NCBI GenBank assembly: GCA_023078555.1
Contig: CM041196.1
Span: 1,612,001 to 1,676,000, forward strand
From: Ulva prolifera
Lineage: Eukaryota; Chlorophyta; Ulvophyceae; Ulvales; Ulvaceae
Reading direction: 5' to 3'
Length of the DNA: 64,000 nt
The position numbers and the translations under genes were made by a program. The notes under the pieces were generated by a model. The model saw nothing but the letters and a program-made list of their open reading frames with translations, made no database searches and was not told where the DNA came from. Shown here piece by piece: positions 1 through 11,289 of the stretch (the stretch's first letter is position 1; each line of letters starts with the position of its first letter).

Positions 1-2005
1 ATGTGAGTTGCCGAATGGATTTGCAGCTCAGGTGTGCCAGTGGCAGCCTCAGCTCCTTCACAAAAAATTCAGCATGTACACAGAAGCGGGAAACCAGCAT
101 GCACGTGCGCCGCAAGCAGCCAGCACCAAACCCAACCTTGAGCTGCTGGAGTTCAAACTGCACAGTTCACTGCACATGTGAGTTGCCGAATGGATTTGCA
201 GCTCAGGTGTGCCAGTGGCAGCCTCAGCTCCTTCACAAAAAATTCAGCATGTACACAGAAGCGGGAAACCAGCATGCACGTGCGCCGCAAGCAGCCAGCA
301 CCAAACCCAACCTTGAGCTGCTGGAGTTCAAACTGCACAGTTCACTGCACATGTGAGTTGCCGAATGGATTTGCAGCTCAGGTGTGCCAGTGGCAGCCTC
401 AGCTCCTTCACAAAAAATTCAGCATGTACACAGAAGCGGGAAACCAGCATGCACGTGCGCCGCAAGCAGCCAGCACCAAACCCAACCTTGAGCTGCTGGA
501 GTTCAAACTGCACAGTTCACTGCACATGTGAGTTGCCGAATGGATTTGCAGCTCAGGTGTGCCAGTGGCTGCCTCAGCTCCTTCACAAAAAATTCAGCAT
601 GTACACAGAAGCGGGAAACCAGCATGCACGTGCGCCGCAAGCAGCCAGCACCAAACCCAACCTTGAGCTGCTGGAGTTCAAACTGCACAGTTCACTGCAC
701 ATGTGAGTTGCCGAATGGATTTGCAGCTCAGGTGTGCCAGTGGCAGCCTCAGCTCCTTCACAAAAAATTCAGCATGCTCACAGAAGCGGGAAACCAGCAT
801 GCACGTGCGCCGCAAGCAGCCAGCACCAAACCCAACCTTGAGCTGCTGGAGTTCAAACTGCACAGTTCACTGCACATGTGAGTTGCCGAATGGATTTGCA
901 GCTCAGGTGTGCCAGTGGCAGCCTCAGCTCCTTCACAAAAAATTCAGCATGTACACAGAAGCGGGAAACCAGCATGCACGTGCGCCGCAAGCAGCCAGCA
1001 CCAAACCCAACCTTGAGCTGCTGGAGTTCAAACTGCACAGTTCACTGCACATGTGAGTTGCCGAATGGATTTGCAGCTCAGGTGTGCCAGTGGCAGCCTC
1101 AGCTCCTTCACAAAAAATTCAGCATGCTCACAGAAGCGGGAAACCAGCATGCACGTGCGCCGCAAGCAGCCAGCACCAAACCCAACCTTGAGCTGCTGGA
1201 GTTCAAACTGCACAGTTCACTGCACATGTGAGTTGCCGAATGGATTTGCAGCTCAGGTGTGCCAGTGGCAGCCTCAGCTCCTTCACAAAAAATTCAGCAT
1301 GTACACAGAAGCGGGAAACCAGCATGCACGTGCGCCGCAAGCAGCCAGCACCAAACCCAACCTTGAGCTGCTGGAGTTCAAACTGCACAGTTCACTGCAC
1401 ATGTGAGTTGCCGAATGGATTTGCAGCTCAGGTGTGCCAGTGGCAGCCTCAGCTCCTTCACAAAAAATTCAGCATGTACACAGAAGCGGGAAACCAGCAT
1501 GCACGTGCGCCGCAAGCAGCCAGCACCAAACCCAACCTTGAGCTGCTGGAGTTCAAACTGCACAGTTCACTGCACATGTGAGTTGCCGAATGGATTTGCA
1601 GCTCAGGTGTGCCAGTGGCAGCCTCAGCTCCTTCACAAAAAATTCAGCATGTACACAGAAGCGGGAAACCAGCATGCACGTGCGCCGCAAGCAGCCAGCA
1701 CCAAACCCAACCTTGAGCTGCTGGAGTTCAAACTGCACAGTTCACTGCACATGTGAGTTGCCGAATGGATTTGCAGCTCAGGTGTGCCAGTGGCAGCCTC
1801 AGCTCCTTCACAAAAAATTCAGCATGCTCACAGAAGCGGGAAACCAGCATGCACGTGCGACGTATGCAGCCAGCACCAAACCCAGCCTTGGGCTGCTGGA
1901 GCTTAAACTGCACAGTTCACTGCACATGTGAGTTGATGAATGAATATGCAGCTCAGGTTTGCCAGTGGCTGCCTCAGCTCCTTCACAAAAAATCCAGCAT
2001 GCTTG
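1..2005. repeat. 175-bp tandem satellite array (about 11.4 copies)
   Basis: A 175-bp unit recurs in register from the first base, and the array continues off the left edge of the window. Core copies are nearly identical; a recurring two-base variant (GTACAC versus GCTCAC) marks the copies near 774, 1124 and 1824. The last full copy (about 1753-1930) and the trailing partial copy (to about 2005) are clearly diverged, which is the usual pattern at a satellite edge. Because 175 is not a multiple of 3, each 117-codon or 61-codon open frame is re-created in the next frame and stops within two units, so I do not call coding. The unit is close to nucleosome-repeat length, as in many centromeric or heterochromatic satellites; a centromeric role is only an inference. 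Confidence 0.95.
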
Positions 2006-2940
2006 TAACAGCTGCCATGCGTAACATGTACATTTGCACCCAGGGAATGGTGGGACGTGTGGTTTGTGGACATGAAAGTGAAAACTGCGTATGGCAGTTC
2101 GACAGTGGAGAGGAGTCCATGCCGGTAGAAAAGGCAAATCTGTACAGATCAGTGTCACGAGTCGCGACACGTTTGGATTTGATGCAGTTTACATCCACGA
2201 CTCTTTATTCTTCCCTAGAAAACTTTATCGAAGTATGATTTGGTGTGAAACACCGCGTCAAGCTGATTTAATTCCCGCATACATTTCTGACTTGCTAGCT
2301 TTCGAGGTAAGCATCAGCAAGGCTGATGTCCCCAATGCTTGAAAAACTAATATTCGAGGAGGCAACCTTACTCCCCGCTTCCCTCTTAATTTGAGACCTG
2401 ACGAATGGGAAATGGCATCGATTTTGCCCCTCGGCAAATGTACAGAGAGTTGGGTTTCCACCATTTCAGATTAATATCATGCTCGGATGCACCTGGCGCC
2501 TGCAAACACAGCCACAATATATTATAATTACAGCCTTTTGACTTTTTCAGGTTAGCTGTGGCGAGACACAGGTCGTGTCATTGACGAGTGCTATAGGGCA
2601 GCAATCACAGACACATAAAAGGAGCAGCCACCATACCGCTCGTGCCATCTTTATGATGGCGTCGACGTTCACCTTTGACTTCAGCACGATGATGTGACGG
2701 CAGACATGGACCGTCGCGACTGGATGGCGGAGCTGGGGTCTGGTGCTGCCTACGCCATCGCTGTGGGGTATCCTCCCCCTACGCCACACGCACGCGGTGG
2801 CAACGCGCCTGGAGAACTTTGTCACGCCCAGCGAACGTCACTGAATCTGGCGACGGAATCCGGTCACAAGCGAGCGCATCTCCGCAGCATTGTGGTATGA
2901 CCGTCTACTCGTCGAGTGTGAGTTACTCCCAGATTTGCCA
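2006..2940. other. Satellite flank, no gene recognised
   Basis: Unique sequence after the satellite edge. It contains the near-palindrome GTGTCACGAGTCGCGACAC at about 2152-2170, which recurs with one change near 7739. Open frames are short and overlap on both strands with no recognisable motif. Confidence 0.5.
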
Positions 2941-2942
2941 CC

Positions 2943-4280
2943 ATGCAAGCCGGCCAAGACGCTCCCGGGCTCCGGCCGTATACACTGTCTATTAAGGTGA
3001 TTGACATTTACTCAGATTGCAAACTCCTCGTGACAGCCGATACGTATACGAGCAAGCCACTAGGGGTGCCAGCAGATTGCCGCAGCCACGCTGAGGAAGT
3101 AATCTTGACTATATTGAGCGATGTCGGCAGGGCAGGGTCGAAGGAGTTCAGCGTGGAAGGCAGCTTGGAGAAGAAACAATTTAGTCTTCGGAAGATCATG
3201 GAACGAATCTACGCCATGAGACTCGAGGCAGCCGAGCCGGTGCACGAGGCGCTCACGCGACTGCAGAACACTACCCAGATTTAGGGCCACTACGAATTAC
3301 GTCTGACGACGAAGAAGAAAGGTCGCGGCAAAAGCAGACCAAAGGTCGATGCGCAGCAGGCCAAGTACGAGGCACGCAGCCACTTTAAAGCTGGCATTTG
3401 CACCAAGCGCGTTTCACGTTCAATATTGGGCGCGCACTCGCGAGTGGTCGACAGTCGCATTCCGCGCCGTCTAGCCGTTGGGTCTCTCGTAATGAATGGT
3501 TAACAGTGCCCCATATTCAACGTGCAGAATCCAGCAAGGAGGGAAGCTGGGCTGGCAACTATAGCGTACATGCCATCAAGCCTGTCCAAGGTAGCTCTCA
3601 ATGCAGCATTGAAGGCCGATCCCGAATATCGCGTCAAGGTCAAGTTTCTGCCAAAGGCAGTAACATTCTGGGGACCAGAAGACCGATGGTGGCTACCGGG
3701 AATGCCTGTTGCCAGGCTTGGGCTGCGGGCCAAGCTGAGCTCTGACCTGTTTATCGAGGTCCTCACCCTAGTCTGCCTTCGCTGTAATCCACAGAATTTA
3801 CATGAGCAGTACTCAGGTGATCTCTGAACAATCAACTTTAGGATGCAATGGATTGCAAATGTCAGGTGCCACTCCTTGCAGAACATTGAAGAAGACGCCA
3901 TCGTTGGCTTCCAGAAGTTGCTGGCGCTCGCCTCATATGGCGAGGCAATGCGGCGCGATTTGGCCACGAAGCATCTTGATTATCAGACGAAAAAGCTGCA
4001 TTTGAAACTGCTGTCCAAGTATGACATCTTTGCCCTTTCCATGTCGGTATCCTTCGCCAATATCACGATTCTGTCCTCTGATTACGAATATGCCTATGTA
4101 GGGCCACAGATCTCTAGAGAACATGCGCTCGAGATCCAGAGCAGCTTGTCTGATGGACTTTTTACTGTCTATTGGAGAGAAAGAAGCACTCGGTACACAC
4201 CCATGTGCATCCAACTTGAAGTTGACAGGAGGGGGCCCCCTCCCGGGCACCTTCAGAGTGCAGTTCAAGGCTTTATTTGA
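2943..4280 (+). pseudogene. Possible decayed gene, unrecognised product
   Basis: Three plus-strand open stretches (2943-3284, 3522-3827, 3843-4280) read more like protein than their shadow frames. The first has a charged, probably helical C-terminal half. The second contains ...VKFLPKAVTFWGPEDRWW. The third contains an amphipathic stretch followed by ...KYDIFALSMSVSF. They are separated by stops and frame changes, so they may be exons of one gene or a decayed transposon gene. I could not name a family, find a signal peptide or see catalytic motifs. No clean GT-AG pair joins all three by eye. The order is consistent with a single plus-strand gene, but this rests on amino-acid texture only. Confidence 0.3.
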
Positions 4281-4299
4281 CAGCAGCTGTATCAACAGC

Positions 4300-5745
4300 A
4301 TACAGTGTAGCTGCCATGGGTACGGCCACTACGACGTGTGTGCTGTTCTTGCCCTAGCAGCAGCCTAGTGCACGTGGCGCCATGTTTGTACCCAAGATGA
4401 AATGCTTCGATGTGCAGGTGCTGACATAGAATCCAACACAGAACAGTGCAACGCAGACCCACAGCTAAGCTTGCCATGTGCCAAGGTGTGTCACCAAACG
4501 TTGCATGTCCCCACTCCCTGCCTTGCAGCATAAGGCAGTCGGGGAGCGCAATGAGCATGCTTGCTCGCATTGAATTCGCAGTTTTAACCATATCCAGGTT
4601 TGCTCACTGTCAATAGATGCTGTACGTAGTCGTGAGGCACTCTCTATGTCACATTTCTGGTTTCCATTGCAATTATGGCATTTGTTGGTGTATCCTTCCC
4701 TGGCCACATCTTTCTGCTACGGCGGTCCAGCTCTGTTGCACACAACTATATGCCAGCAGCAATGAGTTCTGATTTGGCATTTCATGCAGAGGAAGAGGAC
4801 GTCAGGGCGGCAGAGGTCGAAGAAGTATTGAGGCTAGATGCAGAGGTGCAGAACAAGACCACAGCTCCAGAGAGAGGCTGCAGCACATTTGAAGATTTTG
4901 TTTTGGACCGTTTTGTGTTGCTTGCTGATTCATGTGTTGTTGTGATAGTGCAGCCCCCTCTCACCCTGCAGTGGCTTGTGCAATCATCATGATGGCGACC
5001 AGGTGTCATAGGAATGAGGGACGGGTATTAGCTGCCTCCAGCCTACAGATTGTAACCTTCACAAGCCATATGAGAACAGTAGGTCGCTTATCAGTACTGT
5101 ACGGCTGCATGCTACATGTTTTCGAGCTCTGGAAGCACCACCATGATCTCCTCCTAGCAGTGCAGAGGAATGTGACCCTAATTGCATCAGTGGCAGATTC
5201 TGCCACCAGCTCATAATAATTGGCCCTGATACCCGAGAAACTGCCATTGGGCCAAGGGCACTTCCAGCCCCTTGGTGGTAAGGGTCACTTCTGTGCTCAC
5301 ATAGGAGCAGAACCATGGTGATGTGCCACAGCCTCCTTCTGCCTACTTCTATGCCCTGAAGCACCATCTTATAGTCACAAGGAACTCAAATTACACCAAT
5401 GTTTGGTTGACACGTTTGCCACGATTTACGGCATAGGTGGAAGACTTCCAGCTCGATCCCGCCACGACAAACACCACCCACCTCGGCGACTTCCAAGCAT
5501 GCATCCAGCCATCCAGTGCCGAAATCCCGTACACCACACAACGCTGCATATACTTACGCGACTACCTACATCGCCCACTGCTTTCGCATCATTTATGCGT
5601 TATAAGCATTGCGCGTAGACCGGCTAACCATATAGTTATTGCCCCACGGAGCTAGGCTCTGTATGATCCGAAGCGATCGCTGCGCGCCAGAGTCGCCGCT
5701 TGCCACCACTAACGGACATGTTACGTTTCATGTACTTGATGTATT
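4300..5745. other. No gene supported
   Basis: Only short overlapping frames. One plus-strand stretch near 4765-4990 is acidic (Glu/Asp-rich) but has no recognisable domain. Confidence 0.5.
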
Positions 5746-5939
5746 GAATGGATCTTGTTTCTGTACAGAATAACGCCACTCACGACCGCAGCCGGCTTCA
5801 GCCCCTTGCCAATGTCAGCCCCAGAGTTCAGGCAAATGTGCCCCCAGAGCTACACTCGGACTCATCCAACTGCACCAAGTGCGCCTCACAATGTGCCCCT
5901 TCTGTGAGTCTGGGCCAGTCAGGTTTCTTGTAGTGTTGT

Positions 5940-6489
5940 CCAGTCCCCTCCGCCGGCGCCGCCACCGCTCTCCCCGTCGCCACTCCCTTCACCCTTTCCT
6001 TCTTCTCTGCCATCACCCATCGATGCAGAGCCGCTGCCCGCTTCTCCAGTCCAGGCGTTACCCGTCCAGCAGCCCGCACCACAGCCTGAGCCCCAGCCCA
6101 TCCTGGCGCCAGCACTTGCAATTGCACCGGCGGAGGGCGCGTCTGTGCCGCTCGAACCTGCCCCAGCTCAGTCTAGTCTACAGCCGAGGGATGGCGACTA
6201 TGGTGATGTTGGTGAGCCGATCATGCAAGAGACGCCGGGGGCCGCACAGCCAGACTCTGGCTGTGCGGCACGCGCGATCTCCTTGGAGGAGATCACGCGC
6301 GGCCCCCCGCAGACACCTTTTCCGCCGCACTGGCAGGTGGAGGACCCGCAAGAGGCACCGGCAGTGCCATTGCCTGAGAATGGCGCCGCGGCGGTGCCTC
6401 GGTGCGTGAGCAGATGCGGAGGCGCCGCTTTTGCGGCAGCTGCCGTGGTGATGTCTAAATTCGCTCAGCTATGGCAATGGCGTGATTGA
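5940..6489 (+). CDS. Proline-rich exon, unrecognised protein
   Basis: A continuous plus-strand frame from about 5940 to a stop at 6489 encodes a run of Pro/Ser/Ala motifs (PPPAPPPLSPSPLPSPFPSS, then QPAPQPEPQP), an acidic Asp/Gly/Glu segment, and an Ala/Cys-rich end. It has the look of a hydroxyproline-rich hinge or a low-complexity nuclear protein. An AG at about 5941-5942 and a GTGAGT at about 5904 could bound a very short intron. An upstream open stretch (about 5748-5933, containing CTKCASQCAP) may be the preceding exon. An 11-base CACTA-type terminus (5927-5937, minus) lies in that gap, so the gene could instead be interrupted. The start codon is not established. Confidence 0.4.
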
Positions 6490-7225
6490 TGAGCCTGGGA
6501 TTGACAGTGTGTGAGTGGCAAGCTTCGTAATCACCTCGCGCGATGACAGGTGTCTGGCTGCCATCAGGTCATGTTTGCAAGTTTGGTTGCCTAGCTGCGG
6601 ATGCATGATAGCTACATATGTAGCCAGCTACATGGCATAACCACAGCATGGTCACAGAACGTTCTTGGCTGTGCTGGTCGCTCCCTCCTAGTGCTGAAGT
6701 TGCAACTAGGAGGCCAACTAGGAGGCCGATTGGGAAAAATAACAGTCAGCGCATTGCAGCGCATTGCAGTGAGAACCCAAAAAAGATAACAAATTGAGCT
6801 CCTGAGCAGCTGAAAAGGATACAACGCACATACGCCACACTCCAGTCTGCCCTGTGCGTGGGCCCACATGTATGTTCATTTGAATCGCTGCCTATGCATG
6901 GATTTCCATCATTGACCCACGCCAGGTGGCACATGCATAGCCCTTGATCAGCGAGTGAGTGTATGTGCAGCAAGTGGTACCAACTTGATGAACGCCACTG
7001 CAAAGGTGCAGATGCGGCCTCTCATGCCCACCTGCCCAGACGCCACGAACACCTGACATCACTGGTGAGCAGCAGCACACATATGCATATGCAGAATGCA
7101 TGCCAATCGGATTCCACAGACATCTGCCTTCTAGGTCAAGTCCTTGTAAGGCCGTCACAGGAATAGACATACTAAAGGCCATGGTATCTATGGTATCCAT
7201 CCAGGGAGCCTTTTGGTGTATTGCC

Positions 7226-7249
7226 TTCTCCCGTTTACTCTTTTTGTAA
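7226..7249 (+). repeat. Short retroposon 3' end (diverged copy)
   Basis: Matches the family 3' end TCTCCCGTTCACTCTTTTGT with one substitution and one extra T. No target duplication recognised. Confidence 0.4.
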
Positions 7250-7522
7250 TCAAGTGAGCTCCTCGCACCGGAGTCCTCCTATCTCATTGAGATATGTCAC
7301 AATGGGCTGGACGAATCTCAGTGGCTACTGGATATCAATCATACGTCACCACATTCCAGGCATTCCAGAACAATTTGTTTGGCAGCAGCAAGCACACGCG
7401 TGCACGCACCATGCCACGGATAGAACTTACCTGCGTCACCGTGGCAGTGCGTCGGGTGGCTGACACGCACCGTTATTGGCATGCACTGCTTAGCGTTTGG
7501 CTGCATGCATGTGTGTGGCTGT

Positions 7523-7578
7523 TGATTCGGATAAAGTTTGTCTGCTGTGTTGATCAATTTCCGTTCACTCTTTTGTAA
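7523..7578 (+). repeat. Short retroposon copy (diverged)
   Basis: Contains both ends of the family consensus (GATTCGGAT... and ...CCGTTCACTCTTTTGTAA) with a diverged middle. No clear target duplication. Confidence 0.45.
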
Positions 7579-8814
7579 AAAGATATGTCGGTGACCAGAC
7601 ACAGCTGCTCTTCCGTAATCGATAGACAACGCTGTCCACCGACGCCACTGGCGGGTGGCACCTCCGCCGCCCCCCTCGCCACCCGCCTTTATGCAGCGGT
7701 AACCCAAGCTTGGATCCGCATGCTTCCACCCGATCGGCAGTGTCGCGAGTCGCGACACTGCTGCTCGCAGCCCTGAATGCAGCGCCAGCAGGCAGCAATA
7801 CGTACATCAGAATCAGCAACCACACCGCACTCAGTTTTCGCAAATTAGCAACAGGTTGCTCATCAACAGCGCCATCGATATCGCCAACTCAGAAGCTGCA
7901 GCGCATATTCCGCTGGCTCCAGTGGTACAGCAGGTGAGCCCGACTGTCAAACAGAGCCCGACTTGTCAAACGTACGGTACCGGGACCTATGCATACCTGG
8001 TGGTGAACTCTACGTCAAGACCACCTGAGACCTCTCTGACATCTCCTGTGTTTCTTCTACCTCGTCGACGCCTTCGTCAGTGCCAGCAGGTGCGTGATCT
8101 CACTCGTGGTCGTGGTCGTGTGAAGCGTGGCAAACACGGCTCGTTGAGCTCTGCCTGACCTCGATGCACTGCGAGACGAGACTATTATGCTGTATCTATA
8201 TGCTTCAATTCATTTTCCTGCAACACATCCCCGTTCGCTGTCTGTGCAAGATGGTAGGTACCTCTATGTGGTGGTAATTGAGCTTCAACGTCGTCGCGAG
8301 CGCGCTCGCAACTGCTGACCGCGTCTGCATCCTGCCGAAGTCCAGCTTCATGAATCGAGTTTCATGTCCCTTCAGGACAAGCTGGGCAGCGCTGCCGTGC
8401 ACAATCCGTGGAATGCACCTTCCCTCTACCGCACACTGTGGCACTCCCACACTTCCACACTTCAGTGAACCCTGAGAGAGCCCTGGATGGTGTAACATCC
8501 TTCGCGTTTGCTCAATCGTTCCGAGATTTGCATGAGCAATTGCATATGCACCATCTCGAGTGCTCTTGAATATAGTCAATCACATGCTCAGAGCAACGAT
8601 GCCACATCAACAGGGCGACCTGTTCAACTGCAAACCCCTCAGCTGTACGTTCCGCAGCCGACCCCCCCTGCAAGCTGTGCAAAAGGGCATGGTTTTGACT
8701 ATGGTGCCATCAGCGGTGCAAAATTCTGGGGCCCTGATATCTGTACATGAGTGTCCCGCACCTGCATGAGTGCCCGAACAGACACGCCGTCTCTCATGAC
8801 GGCACGGGCACGGT

Positions 8815-8895
8815 TAACAAAAGAGTGAACGGGAGAAAACAAACACTGAAACCGAATCTCATCCGAATCATCATCAACGTTAACATACACTCACA
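8815..8895 (-). mobile_element. 81-bp SINE/LINE-tail-like insertion with 12-bp TSD
   Basis: On the minus strand this reads GATTCGGATGAGATTCGG... to ...CCGTTCACTCTTTTGTTAA. It is flanked by the exact 12-base direct repeat CACGGGCACGGT at 8803-8814 and 8896-8907. Duplications of this size are typical of LINE-type target-primed reverse transcription. It has no coding capacity. Confidence 0.75.
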
Positions 8896-9271
8896 CACGG
8901 GCACGGTAGCACCATCGTGATGGCGGGTGCAGTACTCCACATGCCGACAACTCAAGTCGATACACCATATGTAGCTATTGTATGTGTTCTGTTACTCTCA
9001 TGATCAATCTACTCGTCCGCCATCATGATGAGGCTACTAGTAGTACAAGAATCACCCCATTCAGTGGACAGTATCTGAACAATGCATGCTGCCTATAGCT
9101 ATGCGTGGCGTGCGTACGTCTGACGTCGCACCGACACGACCAGTGCGTGCAGGGTCAAAGCTCTCGGAGACCTGCCCCAGCAGCCACTATCTTGCTAGGT
9201 AGAGCGCCCTGCAAGCGCCCAGGCACGTAGACGGGCCTACCTCCCTGCTTCTGTGTGCTCGCATCTGCACC

Positions 9272-10153
9272 ATGCCGTCTCCAGCAAGCAGCACACAGCG
9301 CAGAGCAGGGTGCACGGTGTGCACAGTGGCTGTGCTTCTTGTATACGCGGCCACGGTGTCGCTGACCCTGCCGCCGGCTCGCGGCGACATGGAGGCCTTC
9401 TGCGACCGTGTAGCCTCCGATGCGCTTCTGTTGATCATACAGAACGACCCCACCCTGGCGACCACCAGCTGCGATGCCCCCGGCGCCGAATACTTTTTCT
9501 ATTGTGAGACACGCGGACACGGCCGGCCTTGCTCCGAGATTTCAGGCTGTGACGCGCCCGCCCTGGGACTTCCAACGGAAATCAGCCCAACGTGCTCAGC
9601 GCGCACCGCCTCGACGCCCACGTGCTGTATAGAGGTCATGAGCAAGGCATGTCCGATTTGTTCGCACGTCACGTCGTTATGCAGTCAACACTGCTTTGGC
9701 GAACTTGAAGCTGAGCAGAGTCCGCTTGATACGGAGACCTCCGCGCCGACGAGTTCCCCGCAGTCCACCTCGCCGCCGCGCACCACGGCCTCCCCGCTGC
9801 CCTCACCAGAGCCCACGCCAGACTCCGACCCGGCCCCTGTGTCTGGATCCGGCTCCTCTGTCCTGAGCAGCCGTGACGATGACGAAGAGCCCGCAGGCGA
9901 AGGCGATGCAGACGATCTGGACGAGGGCAGAAGTCCATCACTGGGAACCACAGGGCCTAGCAGTTTCATTGAAGGGTCTGCCTCGGGGTCTGAGCCGGAA
10001 GCGTCGCCGCCGTCCCGGCCACCCGCGAGTCCAGGCAGCGGCTCACTGTCACAAGCTAGTGCCTCCGGCGCATGCAGGCTGAACAGCTTGCTTGGGGCAT
10101 GGGTGTCCGGCACCATGGCCGTTGTCGCCATTGGGCTGTGTGCTGGGTTGTGA
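9272..10153 (+). CDS. Secreted Cys-rich, Ser/Pro-linker protein, probably GPI-anchored
   Basis: An intact 293-codon frame. Residues about 10-38 form a hydrophobic signal peptide ending near ...PPARGD. Residues about 42-150 are a Cys-rich domain (about 14 Cys, including a CC pair) with no family I recognise. Residues about 155-265 are a Ser/Thr/Pro linker with an acidic patch (DDDEEP, DDLDEG), likely O-glycosylated. The C-terminus is a hydrophobic tail after a small-residue stretch (ASASGACRL), the layout expected for GPI attachment. It is therefore probably a cell-surface or wall protein. The start is chosen because it directly precedes the signal peptide and aligns with the start of the paralogue at 11290. 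It could be single-exon. It is followed 1.1 kb downstream by a broken tandem copy. Confidence 0.65.
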   Translation: MPSPASSTQRRAGCTVCTVAVLLVYAATVSLTLPPARGDMEAFCDRVASDALLLIIQNDPTLATTSCDAPGAEYFFYCETRGHGRPCSEISGCDAPALGLPTEISPTCSARTASTPTCCIEVMSKACPICSHVTSLCSQHCFGELEAEQSPLDTETSAPTSSPQSTSPPRTTASPLPSPEPTPDSDPAPVSGSGSSVLSSRDDDEEPAGEGDADDLDEGRSPSLGTTGPSSFIEGSASGSEPEASPPSRPPASPGSGSLSQASASGACRLNSLLGAWVSGTMAVVAIGLCAGL

Positions 10154-10159
10154 CTCTGC

Positions 10160-11190
10160 ATCACGAGGGTGTGTGAGTGTGCATGCATGATCGCAGCATG
10201 TCAGCTTGCTGAGAAGCACGGTGGGAGGGTGGGAGGCTGCGCGACAGAGGCTGTAAGTGCATGTCATGACAGGCTGAAATGTCATCTGAGATTGCATCAT
10301 GCTGGCGACTTTGAATCGGTCGCGCTGTCAGTCTGAGCGATGTCTTGATCTGCGGAGCATCCTTCCTCCCCCAAGTCCTCGGTATAACACATTGCTGCAC
10401 TCTTCGTTGTGTTCGCTTGAAGGATTGCATCGTGGCATACTTGGACCGCATCATAACCTTGAGAACACAGAGCCCATGGTCAACTGATCCCTATGTCACC
10501 ACACTTTTAAGCCAGGCCGCGTGGACATCTTAGCATGATATATACGTACGTCAGTTGTAGTCAATAGCATTTGGCAGTCCCACACCGGTATCGGCCGATA
10601 GCATTTGGCAGTCCCACACCGATATCGGCCGATATCGACGTGGGACCACGCTACTCAGGTCTGCACAACCGGAAAAGGCCTCTGACATTTGGGCGGGCAT
10701 GCACGGCTGGTGCGGCAGCGCAGGCATGCGGCGGGCTATTGAAAACCACCACTGCCATTTGCATGAGGCCCACTGCACAACTGCGGATTCATCCGAGGTC
10801 GTGGAGGGGTGCTGTCACCTCCCTTACTCCCCCCACCGGCAGCCCCACCCCCCCCTGTGATCCACCCCCGGCCATGTCCGTAGACACAGCGAAGAAGGTG
10901 CACATGCGTATGTACGTGTGCACTATTAAACAAACCTATATACACTAAAAAACAAACCTACATACACTTTAAAACAACCCCCTCGTTTCGAACGTAATCC
11001 GATGTTTGAACGTGGCGTTTGTTGTCCCTGTCACTGGTGATGCAGAGGAGATTCGACACCGTTGTGATTCCATACCCGTTCCAAAGCTTTCTAGAGTCAC
11101 TGTTCCATTGAGCATTTGCCTTTGAACCAGTGAGACTTGCGCATGCAGGTTCCAAGTCTCAAAGCCAAAACCCGGTTGCAAGCACGCCTG
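10160..11190. other. Intergenic, no gene supported
   Basis: Spacer between the tandem paralogues. It contains a 34-bp direct duplication (10566-10633) and C-rich low complexity at about 10830-10870. No gene-like frame. Confidence 0.5.
10566..10633. repeat. 34-bp tandem duplication
   Basis: Two adjacent copies of a 34-bp unit beginning AGCATTTGGCAGTCCCACAC, differing at one visible position. Each contains the palindromic core ATCGGCCGAT. Confidence 0.85.
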
Positions 11191-11198
11191 GCACTGCC

Positions 11199-11260
11199 GG
11201 CTGAATACTTTTCGGGCCGGTCGATGTGGCACATCGACCGGCCCGAAAAAGTATTCAGCC
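11199..11260. repeat. 62-nt near-perfect hairpin
   Basis: Arms 11199-11228 and 11230-11260 are reverse complements over 30 bases, with a single-base loop (11229) and one bulged A in the right arm. It lies 30 bp upstream of the ATG of the paralogous pseudogene. A matching hairpin is not present upstream of the intact gene at 9272. Confidence 0.9.
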
Positions 11261-11289
11261 CACACCGTCGTGCGCGCGAAACCTGCACC

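Larger units (their letters stand above)
6490..9150. other. Intergenic/repeat-derived DNA, no gene supported
   Basis: Open frames are short and conflict between strands. The stretch holds members of the short retroposon family (7226-7249, 7523-7578, 8815-8895) and a near-perfect 19-base palindrome at about 7739-7757. Confidence 0.5.

Noticed and set aside
3-2238. Series of 117-codon and 61-codon genes in the satellite
   Set aside because: They are forced by the 175-bp period, overlap each other, and rotate frame at every unit.
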